Below, piece after piece: positions 16,546 through 24,847 of a stretch of DNA of 64,000 nt (its first letter is position 1; each line of letters opens with the position of its first letter). The notes under the pieces are model-generated. The model did not search any database, was not told the origin of the DNA, and was given only the letters and a program-made list of their open reading frames with translations. Origin of the DNA: Gordonibacter sp. An230 (GTDB lineage: Bacteria; Actinomycetota; Coriobacteriia; Coriobacteriales; Eggerthellaceae); assembly GCF_002159915.1 (NCBI RefSeq), contig NZ_NFJP01000006.1, forward strand, positions 62,001 through 126,000, given 5' to 3'. A program made the translations under genes and the position numbers.

Positions 16546-18396
16546 TCATCCGCCGCGCGCCTCCTCCCTCCGCCGCCTGATGTAGGCCCCATCGTCGAAG
16601 GGATCGGCGTGGAGCGCGCCGGGGCGGCCGGGGTCGATGGCCGCATACCGGGGGTGCTTCCCCAGGTCGTACTTCCTCGACTGGAAGTCGGCCGCCTTGA
16701 GCCTCACGATGCACATATCGGGCGGTATCCTGCCCACCTCCGCGGCGTCGATGAGGGCGCGCTGTATCAGCTGCTCCGACACGCCCGACGAGTTCGTGGC
16801 CGAGTAGGTCTTCGACCGGGAGTCGTGCTCGACGGTGGTGCTGCCTATCCCCTCGGAGATCATCTTGGTGGTCTTCTGCGACTTCCCGCCCAGGAACACC
16901 ATGCTGTCGCACCCGTCCACGATGGCGTCCTGCGCCTTCTCCTCGTAGTTCATCGCGAGCTGCCCGTAGGACTGCAGGATGATGACGAGGGAGATGCCGC
17001 GCGACCGGAGCGTGTTCACGAGCAGCTCCACGTCCGGTATGCGCCCGATGTTGGCGAACTCGTCGAGGTAGCATTGGATGGGTATGGGCAGCCTCCCTCC
17101 CTTGTCGCGATAGTCCGTGTCGGCTTTGCCCTTGTTCAGCTGGAAGAACTGCGACAACAGCATCGACGTGACGAACGAGAACGTCGAGTCGGAGTCGGGC
17201 ATCTGGAGGAAGAGCGCGCACCTGCGCTCCCCGAATTCGCTCAAGTCCAGCTCGTCGTCCGACATGAGGTCGCGCAGCTCGTCGTTGTCGAAGTCGGACA
17301 GGCGGCTGGCCACGGAGATGAGGATGGACTTCATGGTCTTTCCGGCCCCCAGCTTGAACTTGCGGTACATGCGGCACGGGTACGCGTTGGGATGGGGCTC
17401 GAGCGCCGGGTCGCGAACGAAGTCCCCCGCTGCGTCGCTCCACGCCTCCCCCGTCTCGTACTTGCGGAACATGTGGTCGAGCGGCGACATGTAGTCCTCG
17501 TCGTCCTCCTTGCACCTTGCGAGGTCCACCAGGTCTATCATGGAGGGGAAGGTGCGCTCCTCGGGGTTCACCGCGTACATGAGGTAGCCGATCACCGCGC
17601 GGAACAGGTTGCGCTCGGCCTTCGCCCAGAAGTCCTCCCTGGAGCGCTCTCCCGACCCCTCGGTGTTCTTCATGAGGACGTTCACGATGCGGCTTATGTC
17701 CGACTGGCACCTGCCGTCCCCCTCGGTTTCGGGGTCGGAAACGTAGGCGAACGGGTTGTACCGCATCGATCGGGCGAGGTCTATGAGGTTGACCACTTTG
17801 AGGTCGTAGCCCGCATCCAGAAGCATCTGGCCCACCTCCGGCAGGAGGGTCGCCTTGGGGTCGGTCACGAAGAAGCTCGCGTTGAGCTGGGCGAGGTTGG
17901 GCTTGACGATGTAGCGCGTCTTGCCCGTCCCCGGGCCTCCGATGACGAGCACGTTCTTATTGCAGTCCGTCTTGAGGTCGAACCTCTTGGGGCGGAGGGC
18001 TATGCGCTCGGTCGCGGACAGGATTATGTTGTTGTCGGGGTCCTCCGCGTCGGCGTAGGCGGCCGCCTCCTCGGGGGTCCCCCAGCGCGCCGACCCGTGC
18101 TCCACCCCCGGCATGAGGTTGCGCTCCCTCCTGCCGAGGACGGCCGCCGCGCCGAGGGCGAGGCCGAGCGCGCCCGCGGCCGCCGAGGGGGCCAGGGCCG
18201 TCGGGTCGGCGCTCCATGCGGACGGGTCCGCCAGCGCGCTGGGCAGATCGGCGATCGCCTGCGACAGCGCGAGCGGGTACGGCTGGGGGGACTGCGCGGC
18301 GGCCCACGCCAGCTTGTTGGCGACGAGCGCCGAGGCCGAGGCGGCCGCGCCCCCGGCCACGGCCGCCTCGGCGACCTTTCTCCGGGCGCCCCTCAT
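16546..18396 (-). CDS. virD4: VirD4/TraG-type coupling ATPase
   Basis: A 616-residue type IV coupling protein that brings the relaxase-DNA complex to the channel. Two N-terminal membrane spans are followed by GSARWGTPEEA, the P-loop VIGGPGTGKTRYIVKPN (about 150-166), the motif FFVTDPKATLLPE, and Walker B YLDEFANIG (about 441-449), then GGKSQKTTKMISE. All are hallmarks of TraG/VirD4 proteins. The start at 18396 overlaps the preceding DUF3801-like gene through ATGA, the usual PcfB-PcfC arrangement. An upstream extension of the reading frame exists but overlaps two well-supported genes in other frames and was rejected. Confidence 0.94.
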   Translation of the reverse strand: MRGARRKVAEAAVAGGAAASASALVANKLAWAAAQSPQPYPLALSQAIADLPSALADPSAWSADPTALAPSAAAGALGLALGAAAVLGRRERNLMPGVEHGSARWGTPEEAAAYADAEDPDNNIILSATERIALRPKRFDLKTDCNKNVLVIGGPGTGKTRYIVKPNLAQLNASFFVTDPKATLLPEVGQMLLDAGYDLKVVNLIDLARSMRYNPFAYVSDPETEGDGRCQSDISRIVNVLMKNTEGSGERSREDFWAKAERNLFRAVIGYLMYAVNPEERTFPSMIDLVDLARCKEDDEDYMSPLDHMFRKYETGEAWSDAAGDFVRDPALEPHPNAYPCRMYRKFKLGAGKTMKSILISVASRLSDFDNDELRDLMSDDELDLSEFGERRCALFLQMPDSDSTFSFVTSMLLSQFFQLNKGKADTDYRDKGGRLPIPIQCYLDEFANIGRIPDVELLVNTLRSRGISLVIILQSYGQLAMNYEEKAQDAIVDGCDSMVFLGGKSQKTTKMISEGIGSTTVEHDSRSKTYSATNSSGVSEQLIQRALIDAAEVGRIPPDMCIVRLKAADFQSRKYDLGKHPRYAAIDPGRPGALHADPFDDGAYIRRRREEARGG

Positions 18397-18923
18397 CGCT
18401 CGATTCCCTGCGACATCTCGCGGCTCTTCGACGCGGCGCGGCCCGCCTCGCGGGACTCCTCCGCGGCGACCGCGTCGGCCACCTGCTTCTCCAGCGGGTC
18501 CCGCGCCGCTTGGCGCCCGTCCCGCAGCGCCTCCTCCGAGATGATTCCGGCGAGCGCCGACTTGACCGCCTCCTCGTCGGGTGCGCGGAACAGCACGTCC
18601 ACGTCTCCGTCCCAGCGCTCGTACAGCTCCATCTCCACGCCGGCCGCCGCGAGGCGCGCCTCGATCCCCTCGCGGTCCCGGGGGTCCATCGTTACGCGCC
18701 TCCATCCCTGCTCGCCCTCCCCGCCGTCTCTGGCGGCGCGCGCCTCCCCGGGGTCGATGGCGCGCACCTCCCCCTCGGAGCTCTCGAGGCCCCGGCGCAG
18801 CCCGTCGGCCATCTCGGCGGCGCCCCTCCGCGCGTCGCGCCTCGAGACGCGCTGCCACATCTCGAACGTCTCGCGGGATGCCCGGGCCGCCGCTTGGACT
18901 GAATCGTCTCCCAGGTCGTCCAT
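18393..18923 (-). CDS. PcfB/DUF3801-like conjugation accessory protein
   Basis: A 176-residue, mostly helical, charged cytoplasmic protein. A central segment (about 75-115: VTMDPRDREGIEARLAAAG, then MELYERWDGDVDVLFRAPD) resembles the DUF3801/PcfB family, whose members bind the coupling protein and processed DNA. The context is exactly as in other ICEs: directly upstream of, and overlapping, virD4 by four bases. The start at 18923 has a strong AAGGAGGAG ribosome site. Flanking arms are Ala/Arg/Glu rich, as in other genes of this element. The assignment is from pattern and synteny. Confidence 0.75.
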   Translation of the reverse strand: MDDLGDDSVQAAARASRETFEMWQRVSRRDARRGAAEMADGLRRGLESSEGEVRAIDPGEARAARDGGEGEQGWRRVTMDPRDREGIEARLAAAGVEMELYERWDGDVDVLFRAPDEEAVKSALAGIISEEALRDGRQAARDPLEKQVADAVAAEESREAGRAASKSREMSQGIER

Positions 18924-18938
18924 CGCCTCTCCTCCTTC

Positions 18939-19985
18939 CTACGCGCCGATGCCCTCGGTCTCGATCTCCTCCATGCGGGCCGACGCCCTCTTTATCTCGT
19001 CCTCCAGGCGGGATGCCTTTTCGGCGCTCCCCCTCAGCTTCTCCCACCCCATCTCCGGGTAGAGGCGCCCGACCAGCTCCTTCAGCTCCCGGTACTCGGG
19101 GTTGCGGTCCATGAGCGCCCGCTCGAACCGCTCCCGCTCGGCCCTCCGCTCCTCCTCTGGCGACGGCCGCTTCCCCCTGCTCCGCTTGGGCGGGAGGTCG
19201 AAGGAGAGGCCGTCCGGCCTTGAGAGCCAGTTGTCGAGCCGCATGGCGTACCGGGCGGTCTCCGGGTTGTCCCGGCGGTACCTCGCCGTGTAGCGCCGAT
19301 AGCCCTCCTCGATCGTTTCGGGGGAGTACCCGCGCGCGAGGGCCCTCGCGTAGGCCGCGGCCACCTCCTCGAAGGAGGCGCGGCGGTTGATCGACGCCTC
19401 CATGAGGCGCTCCACGGCCTCCGCCGCCTTTTCCCCCACGGCCCTGCGCGTCTCCGCCGGGGATGGTTTGGACGGATGTCCATTTGACCCGCAACTTCCC
19501 TCCATCCTTTCGGAGCGACATTCCGTCGCCCGAGCGGCGGCCTCCCCGGACATTCCGTCGCCCGAAGCGCGACGTTCCGTCCGGCGGTCGGGCGACGTTT
19601 CGTCGGGCAGGGCCTCGCGCGACATTCCGTCGCCCGAGAGGGCGCGCGCCGCCGCCTCCGCGTCGAACGACCTGACCGCCTCGTCGATGCGGGCTTGGGA
19701 CACCTTGAAGCGGCGGGAGTCCCGGTTGTTGCCGAGGCGGTACCTGCCCACCTCGACGACGAGTCCGGACTCCGAGAGCGATTTGATGGCGCGCTGCACC
19801 TGGCGCACGGACACCTCGAAGGCGTGCGCGGCGGCCTCCTGCGTCTCGTAGTAGACGCCCGCCCCGCGCCTGCTGAACGCGTAGATGCGCGCGTAGAGGC
19901 ACAGCTCGACGCTGCCGAGCTTGAGGCCGAGGCCCGCCTTCGACCACATCCAGGCGTGCAGCGTCAGGTAGTCACGATCCCTCAC
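18939..19985 (-). CDS. Replication-initiator-like winged-helix protein
   Basis: A 348-residue DNA-binding protein. Residues about 10-95 form a winged-helix/HTH domain (LKLGSVELCLYARIYAFSR, then QEAAAHAFEVSVRQVQRAIK, then ESGLVVEVGRY) like the HTH_36-type N-termini of plasmid and ICE replication initiators. The middle (about 115-170) is low complexity and contains the iteron-like DNA repeats described separately. The C-terminal part (about 185-345) is helical, with EEGYRRYTARYRRDNPET and an RGKRPSPEEERR linker. The start is a GTG at 19983-19985, overlapping the upstream HTH gene by 14 bp. Location before the conjugation genes suggests it maintains or replicates the excised element; this is inference. 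Confidence 0.7.
   Translation of the reverse strand: MRDRDYLTLHAWMWSKAGLGLKLGSVELCLYARIYAFSRRGAGVYYETQEAAAHAFEVSVRQVQRAIKSLSESGLVVEVGRYRLGNNRDSRRFKVSQARIDEAVRSFDAEAAARALSGDGMSREALPDETSPDRRTERRASGDGMSGEAAARATECRSERMEGSCGSNGHPSKPSPAETRRAVGEKAAEAVERLMEASINRRASFEEVAAAYARALARGYSPETIEEGYRRYTARYRRDNPETARYAMRLDNWLSRPDGLSFDLPPKRSRGKRPSPEEERRAERERFERALMDRNPEYRELKELVGRLYPEMGWEKLRGSAEKASRLEDEIKRASARMEEIETEGIGA
19517..19637. repeat. Iteron-like repeats inside the replication gene
   Basis: Three exact copies of GACATTCCGTCGCCCGA (19517-19533, 19549-19565, 19621-19637) and two degenerate copies (19571-19587, 19594-19610) lie in 121 bp. Start-to-start spacings are 32, 22, 23 and 27 bp, so the copies fall in different codon frames of the overlapping gene. 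The repeat is therefore conserved as DNA, not as protein. Regularly spaced short repeats next to a putative initiator gene are typical of initiator-binding iterons. Confidence 0.65.
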
Positions 19986-20193
19986 GGCCGTCGCCGTCCG
20001 TCGGAGGGTTCACGAGGCAGAAGTTCCGCTTTATCCAGTCCCACAGGTCGCGCTCGGACACGCGCAGGATCTTGGGGTGCAGGGGGTCGTAGGCGAAGGG
20101 GATGGGGTCGATGTGCCGGTTGCAGTACTCGCTGAACACCGTCGTTCCGACCCCGAGCACGTCTTTCGCCTGCTGTTTCGTGAGCATCTTCAT
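19972..20193 (-). CDS. Small HTH/DNA-binding protein of the element
   Basis: A 73-residue protein: MKMLTKQQAKDVLGVGTTVF at the start, then an aromatic centre (YCNRHIDPIPFAYDPLHPK) and DLWDWIKRNF near the end. It looks like a helix-turn-helix protein of the excisionase or AlpA type, in which a first helix pair reads DNA and a wing follows. The start at 20193 has GTAGGAGG about 7 bases upstream and overlaps the upstream HTH gene (stop 20190) by ATGA. It heads directly into the replication gene. Likely role: control of element genes or excision; not proven. Confidence 0.72.
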   Translation of the reverse strand: MKMLTKQQAKDVLGVGTTVFSEYCNRHIDPIPFAYDPLHPKILRVSERDLWDWIKRNFCLVNPPTDGDGREGS

Positions 20194-20444
20194 GAGCGTC
20201 CTCCTACGTTCGGAGCATGCCCGCGGGCATCCTCGGTTTTCCCCTGCATTGCGCAGAGGTCCTCTATCAGCCACTGCTTTGGGATGCGAATGAGCTTCCC
20301 GACTCGCAGGTGCCTCACTTGGGAGCGGCAAAGGGACCGCATCGAGTTGTCGGATATGCAGAGGGCTTTCGCCGCCAAGGCGGGGTCGAGCATGTCCGGC
20401 ATGTCCGAGAAGACCGCGCGCAGGTCGCGCATGCCTGCCCTCAT
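20190..20444 (-). CDS. Small HTH protein of the element (second of three)
   Basis: An 84-residue protein with the pattern LDPALAAKALCISDNSMRSL (a first HTH helix pair) followed by HLRVGKLIRIPKQWLIEDL, the typical basic wing of MerR-like excisionases (VGKLIRIPK resembles the common VGRRWRIPK). It overlaps the neighbouring HTH genes by four bases on both sides, so the three small genes are one translational unit. Start at 20444; an internal ATG four codons later is an alternative. Predicted DNA-binding protein; the target sites could be the palindromes at 20853-20935. Confidence 0.75.
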   Translation of the reverse strand: MRAGMRDLRAVFSDMPDMLDPALAAKALCISDNSMRSLCRSQVRHLRVGKLIRIPKQWLIEDLCAMQGKTEDARGHAPNVGGRS

Positions 20445-20674
20445 CGCCGCCCCGCCCTGTCCCGGCGCCCCACGTAGTCGATGCGCTCGACGCCGCCCCG
20501 TTCGATGAGCGCGGCGACCGACGCCTTGGGTATCCTCCACGCCGTGCCGATCTTCATCGCGTGCTCGAATTCCCCCGACCTGCACATGAACCGGATAGTG
20601 CGCTCGCATATCTGGAGGGCGGAGGAAACCTGCTTGGGGGTGAGCATGGGCGGGTACCCTTCCAGGTAGGCCAT
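20441..20674 (-). CDS. Excisionase-like HTH protein (first of three)
   Basis: A 77-residue protein with LTPKQVSSALQICERTIRFM, a short linker and HAMKIGTAWRIPKASVAALI, the classic excisionase/MerR-like HTH plus wing. I chose the ATG at 20674, with a GGGAG site upstream, over an in-frame ATG at 20725. It is the first gene of the minus-strand element operon and is transcribed away from the palindromic region at 20853-20935, with the integrase on the other side. That layout suits a recombination directionality factor or operon repressor. Which of the three HTH proteins acts as Xis cannot be told from sequence. Confidence 0.75.
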   Translation of the reverse strand: MAYLEGYPPMLTPKQVSSALQICERTIRFMCRSGEFEHAMKIGTAWRIPKASVAALIERGGVERIDYVGRRDRAGRR

Positions 20675-20852
20675 GCAGGGGCTCCCGGCGGTCTCCGGGC
20701 GCGCGGCCCTCCCTCCCGTCCTCACGGCCGCCCCCTTTTCCCGGGCGGCGCGGCGGGCGGCCTTGGGCGGCTTGCCCTCTCTCGCTCGTCAATCATAGTG
20801 GCCTCCGTTCTTCGATGACCTCCCCGCTTTCCTTGCCATAGTGTGGCTTAAA

Positions 20853-20935
20853 ATAAATACGCTATAAATTATGTTTTTAAGCGTATTTATCTTGATTTAT
20901 CGTGGTGGCACGCTATTAATTAGATTTAATAGCGT
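20853..20935. promoter_or_regulatory. Divergent AT-rich control region with two palindromic operators
   Basis: An AT-rich island in otherwise GC-rich DNA between the minus-strand HTH operon and the plus-strand zinc-finger/integrase genes. Palindrome 1 has perfect 11-bp arms ATAAATACGCT (20853-20863) and AGCGTATTTAT (20880-20890). Palindrome 2 covers 20910-20935 with arms ACGCTATTAA and TTTAATAGCGT. Both share the core ACGCTAT/ATAGCGT. A plus-strand promoter fits: TTGATT (20892-20897), 16 bp, TATTAA (20914-20919), the -10 lying inside palindrome 2. A repressor at that site would block the promoter. Confidence 0.65.
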
Positions 20936-20950
20936 ATCGAAGGAGAGAAA

Positions 20951-21973
20951 ATGCTCGCAAAAGATGACTTTACGGGCGAAATAGGGGGGTTCGAACTCTC
21001 GATACCTGCGGGGGGCTCCGATCTCCTTTTCAGGCCGAGCGCCGTTGCGGCGCCCCCTCGCCCCCTCGCCCCCTCGCCCTTGTTCTACGAGTTCGGCAAC
21101 CTGTCGGACGACGACGAGGTGGTGGCCTTCGCGGCCGTCCACGGCCCTCTGTTTGGTACGAGGGGGTGGGTCCCCGAGGACGGGGCCATACGGGAGAGCG
21201 TCGAAGACTGGAAGGAGGCGGCGAGCGCCCTGAACCACGTCCTAAGGCTCAAGGCGTTCTGCGACGGGAAGGCGGGCGTCGGAGACGTGTCCGACTTCAT
21301 GCACGTGGTGGTCGCGATGGGGGCGAGGGGCTTTTCCCTGACGGCCTCCTGCTCCCTTTTCTCCGGCAGGAGTGAGGGCGCGTACCGCGACCTCGTTCGG
21401 TCCTCGCACGTCGGCGAGAGCTACCAGGGGGCGGGCGGCGAGCGCGTCGTGGCCGGGCTTTCCGTGGACCCCTTGGGCGCCCACGTGGCGGCCACGTATG
21501 AAACCTTCGACTACTATCCGGCCTCTCCCCAAAGCGGGCAGGACCGCTCATTCATTGACGCCTTGGCCTCAGAGGGCTTTCCCGGCGACATGGCCGAGGA
21601 GTGCGCCCACGCGGTCGTGAGGCTGTGCACGATGGCCCACACCTCCGACGTCCGGTTCGGATTCGTCGACGGCGTGTACGGGCCTGTGGTCGAATGCCTC
21701 CTCGCAGGGATATGGCACGAGTTCGGCCAAGCGTACTCCCACGAGGCGATCGGGGTGTGCAAGGAGTGCGGCCGGGTCATGGACTGCACGAACGAGCGGG
21801 GGAAGCAGAAGGACTACTGCTCGAAGGCGTGCAGGGACAGGGCCCGAAACAAGAGGAACGCCCCGAAGATGAAGCTGAGGCGCCGCATGGCCGCGGGGAT
21901 GACCGTGGAGGAGGCGGCTCGGGACAGCGGGGTCCCGATCGACGAGGCGAAGCGCCTTGTGGGGGTGGAGTGA
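20951..21973 (+). CDS. Zinc-finger protein encoded upstream of the integrase
   Basis: A 340-residue cytoplasmic protein. The first 250 residues are an unrecognised alpha/beta region. At about 270-310 lies a four-cysteine zinc finger, CKECGRVMDC followed by YCSKACRDRARNKR, similar to the C-terminal finger of CGNR-type regulators. The last 45 residues (MAAGMTVEEAARDSGVPIDE) look like an HTH. The start at 20951 has AAGGAGAG at good spacing, and the gene is driven from the palindromic region just upstream. It precedes the integrase by 43 bp, so the two probably share a transcript. A DNA-binding regulator of integration or excision is the natural guess; the exact function is unknown. Confidence 0.75.
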   Translation: MLAKDDFTGEIGGFELSIPAGGSDLLFRPSAVAAPPRPLAPSPLFYEFGNLSDDDEVVAFAAVHGPLFGTRGWVPEDGAIRESVEDWKEAASALNHVLRLKAFCDGKAGVGDVSDFMHVVVAMGARGFSLTASCSLFSGRSEGAYRDLVRSSHVGESYQGAGGERVVAGLSVDPLGAHVAATYETFDYYPASPQSGQDRSFIDALASEGFPGDMAEECAHAVVRLCTMAHTSDVRFGFVDGVYGPVVECLLAGIWHEFGQAYSHEAIGVCKECGRVMDCTNERGKQKDYCSKACRDRARNKRNAPKMKLRRRMAAGMTVEEAARDSGVPIDEAKRLVGVE

Positions 21974-22016
21974 GGTTCCGTTCCGCCCGACGCGCGGATG
22001 AGCGAGGAGGTGGGAT

Positions 22017-23339
22017 ATGGCGTACGTGGTCATAGGCGAGGGAACCGGCGAGTTCCGTGGAAAGAGCTCCTTTCGCGGCGAGTTCATCGTGCTCGACACC
22101 AAGACCGGGAAGACCGAAAAGATTCGCGAGACGATGAAGGTGTCCTCCAGGACGAAGGCGGAGAGAGGCCGCTGCCTCCGGGAGCTTCGCGAGAGGATCG
22201 AGGGCTCGGCCCGCTACGACGCCCGCAACACGACGGTGCGGCAGCTTTGCGACGAGTGGATGGGCTACCGGGCCAAGGACGAGGATGTGGCGGCGGGGAC
22301 GCTGCGCAAGGACAAGTCGCTCGTCGACAACATCTGCCTCCACCTCGGCGACATGCGCGTGTCCGAGGTGCGGCCCTACGACATCAAGGACATGCTCTCC
22401 AAGCTCGCCGCAGGGGAGACGGTCAGCGGCAGGCCCGCCTCCGGGACGCGCCGGGCCGACGTGTTCGTGAAGGCGAACCAGGTGTTCGAGGACGCGGTGA
22501 TCAACGAGGTCATCGTGAAGAACCCCTGCAAAGGGGTCAAAAGGCCCAAGAACGATACGCAGGAGAGGTCCTTCCTCTCCTTCGAGCAGGTGCGCCTCAT
22601 GCTGGCGCTGGCCGATGCGCTGCCCGTCGGCTCCCCGTCCATCGGGTTCTACCTCGCCCTGCTCGCAGGGCTCAGGCGGGGCGAGATATGCGCGCTGCGG
22701 TGGAAGAACGTGGACTTCGACAAGGGCGTCATCCACGTCGAGAACAGCTACAGCTCCGACACTCTCTCGCTTGAGAAACCCAAGGGGGGCAGGGAGAGAA
22801 GGCTGTTCGCCCCCTCCTTCCTCATGGAGATGCTGAAGGAGTGGAAGGGACGCCAAGCGCGGCTCCTCCGGCTGACGCTCGGCATCGAGCAGGGGCCGGA
22901 CACCCCGGTGGTCTCGTCCCAGAAGGGCGGCTTCACGCATCCCGACAACCTGAGGCGGTCCTGGGGGCGGTTCGCCGCACGCCACGGGATGGGGGCCTAC
23001 ACGCTGCACGAGCTGCGCCACACCTACGCCACCATCCTGTTCGCCCTCAACGCCGACCTGAAGGCGGTGCAGAACAACATGGGGCACCTGCGGATGGCGA
23101 CGACGATGGAGATATACGTCCACTACGTCGAGGCCAAGGGCGAGGAGGCGGCCGGGGTCCTCGACGCCCTCGCCAGGAGCCTGGGGAGCGGGTCGTCCTT
23201 CGGGGAGACGGCGCGCGCGGGCGGGGCGCCCGGCCCCGCCGCCCTCGGGGAGGGGCCGTCCCTCGGGGCGGTCGCGTCGGCCGGGGAGGCGGCGATCGCC
23301 CTTCCGGGCGGGGCCGCCCTGCTGGAGAAGGCCGTGTGA
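22017..23339 (+). CDS. int: Tyrosine recombinase (ICE integrase)
   Basis: A 440-residue site-specific recombinase. An N-terminal arm-binding region (about 1-60) and a core-binding SAM-like domain (about 70-165) precede the catalytic domain. Catalytic signatures are GLRRGEICALRW (first Arg, about 219), HELRHTYAT (His-x-x-Arg, about 330), the GH in NMGHLRMATT, and the nucleophile region MEIYVHYV (about 366-370). The last 60 residues are a Gly/Ala-rich tail. It starts at 22017 after GAGGAGGTGG. It is transcribed away from the conjugation genes, toward the right end of the element; the likely attachment site is the tRNA-Leu fragment about 4.1 kb away. A second integrase may once have belonged to the intervening segment. 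Confidence 0.95.
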   Translation: MAYVVIGEGTGEFRGKSSFRGEFIVLDTKTGKTEKIRETMKVSSRTKAERGRCLRELRERIEGSARYDARNTTVRQLCDEWMGYRAKDEDVAAGTLRKDKSLVDNICLHLGDMRVSEVRPYDIKDMLSKLAAGETVSGRPASGTRRADVFVKANQVFEDAVINEVIVKNPCKGVKRPKNDTQERSFLSFEQVRLMLALADALPVGSPSIGFYLALLAGLRRGEICALRWKNVDFDKGVIHVENSYSSDTLSLEKPKGGRERRLFAPSFLMEMLKEWKGRQARLLRLTLGIEQGPDTPVVSSQKGGFTHPDNLRRSWGRFAARHGMGAYTLHELRHTYATILFALNADLKAVQNNMGHLRMATTMEIYVHYVEAKGEEAAGVLDALARSLGSGSSFGETARAGGAPGPAALGEGPSLGAVASAGEAAIALPGGAALLEKAV

Positions 23340-23355
23340 GGGGAGGGAGGTGCCC

Positions 23356-23415
23356 ATGCGCGCGATCGTCAGGCTGCTGAAATGGTTGTTCCGCCTCGTG
23401 TTCCGGTCGATCTGA
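23356..23415 (+). CDS. Putative 19-residue amphipathic peptide after the integrase
   Basis: A short reading frame beginning 16 bp after the integrase stop with a strong GGGAGGGAGG ribosome site before ATG. It encodes MRAIVRLLKWLFRLVFRSI and stops at 23413-23415. The peptide is strongly basic and hydrophobic, with Arg/Lys spaced every three to four residues, as in membrane-active amphipathic helices. It could be a small toxin-like or leader peptide, or a chance frame. The good ribosome site and short spacing are the only support. Confidence 0.35.
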   Translation: MRAIVRLLKWLFRLVFRSI

Positions 23416-23738
23416 CGGACGGAGGGGCTGATCAAGCTTGCGATCCGGACAAATGCCTGGATCGCCTTTGAGGATCGAGATGCGGCCCTAGCGTTGTCTA
23501 GGCCGTTCCCATTCTGGAGAAGGGGATGATGCCGAAGGGCGTCTTGATGCTCGAAGATACAGGAGATGCGAGACGCACAGAAGTCCTCTGAAAAACAAGG
23601 GGTTTCCAGGTTGCTTCTGCGATATAAAAGTGATGTTTTTGATCAACAAATATAGATAAACGATAGTTTTCTTTGTATTTTTTATGAAAGGATGGCGATA
23701 GATCGCTATCTATGGTCCTCGCGATACGGGAGGCAATT
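23416..23738. other. Intergenic, AT-rich in its right half
   Basis: No gene is visible. The right half (from about 23600) is distinctly AT-rich and probably carries the promoter of the broken peptidase gene. A short inverted repeat, CCTAG with CTAGG, lies near 23490-23505. Confidence 0.4.
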
Positions 23739-24839
23739 ATGCGTAGAAGGACCTTTTTGAAGGCGCTTGGCTTCGCTGCGGCTGGATGCGCTGTTTCACC
23801 CGCTCTTGCGCTCGCCTCGGAAGGAGGCGAAAATGCCGATACGATGGCTCTTACGGTTGATGGCGCTATCGACATGGCTCGGCGTTTTGCCGAGGATTGC
23901 TATCCTGATGAAGGCCTTGAGGCCACCAACCCCATAAAACTGGCGAACGCCTCTGGCCAGCCTGTGGGGTACGTCTGCGATTACCTCAAGGAGGGGCAGC
24001 CGTATGGCTACCTCGTTGTCGACGTGACTGCGCCCATGGGCATCGTTGAATTTTCCGTAGGCCCAGATGCCCGCAGTCCGTTTGCCAGGGCTGTTGAAGC
24101 TGGGACGGCGCAAAGGTCCGCGTTTTCGCTAGATGACGAGCCGATCGCGCTGCGGCTCGATCCTTTGACCTATGGAGTCATTAATCGTTCGAACGGGACC
24201 ATGGTTCTCAATGATGGCACAGAGCGGACGGCTCCTCCGGCTCTGCACAGCGCCTGGGGAATGCCTAACGGACTTTTTCTCGCATTACACCGTTGCTCTT
24301 ACCGACAATCTTCCTGTTTGGATAGCTGCGACTCAGGATAGGATTATTGAACTAACGGGTCGTTATGCTTGCGCGGTGACGGCGTATTTCACCGTGGCCG
24401 GCATCTACGGGCTCGTGGATGTTTGGCAGGATGGTGGTGAGTACCTAAAGATTTGGGACTACACCGGGACGGTCTAAGATACGAGCAACACCGATCCGAG
24501 CGCGTATTGGGGCTCGACTGACAGGGCGAAGGGCGCTGCCGGCTTCAAGTCGTATTGCGCCAGCAGGGGGAAGAGCATCAGCTACTCCCAGTTCGACAAC
24601 CCCTCGTTCTCGCAGTACGTTCTTTCCATCGAGGGAAAGAAGCCCGCGCTTTTCCACGCCAGGTCTTATGGTGGGCTGGACATGCGGTCGTCGTGGAGGG
24701 GTATTTCCAGGCGAGCCGGAAATCAGATGGGCAAAGCTTGAGCGTCATCCAGGTCGCTGACGGCTGGTACGGAGGCGTGCGCTACCTGAACTTCTATCAC
24801 TCAGGTTTGACCAATCGAACGGCAACCCTGCTCTATTAG
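23739..24839 (+). pseudogene. Broken Tat-exported cysteine-peptidase-like gene
   Basis: The remains of a secreted protein. It opens at ATG 23739 (GGGAGG upstream) with a Tat signal, MRRRTFLKALGFAAAG, then SPALALASEG. The frame breaks near 24260-24290, continues in frame +1 through VALTDNLPVWIAATQDRI and GRYACAVTAYFTVAGIYGLV, hits an in-frame TAA at 24475-24477, continues in that frame, then shifts back near 24670 to WAGHAVVVEGYF and VADGWYGGVRYLNFY. The Cys in YACAVTA and His in GHAVVV are placed as in C39/C10-type (streptopain-like) peptidases that act on peptide substrates outside the cell. With two frameshifts and one stop it cannot make the full enzyme. The family call is by motif only. 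Confidence 0.7.
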
Positions 24840-24847
24840 CCATTCGC

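Noticed and set aside
16609-19062. Plus-strand 817-codon frame opposite virD4
   Set aside because: The antisense strand of a clear VirD4 gene with P-loop and Walker B; no independent support.
16546-19947. Extended N-terminus for the coupling protein
   Set aside because: The extension overlaps the DUF3801-like and replication genes, which have their own ribosome sites; the ATGA overlap at 18393-18396 gives a normal start.
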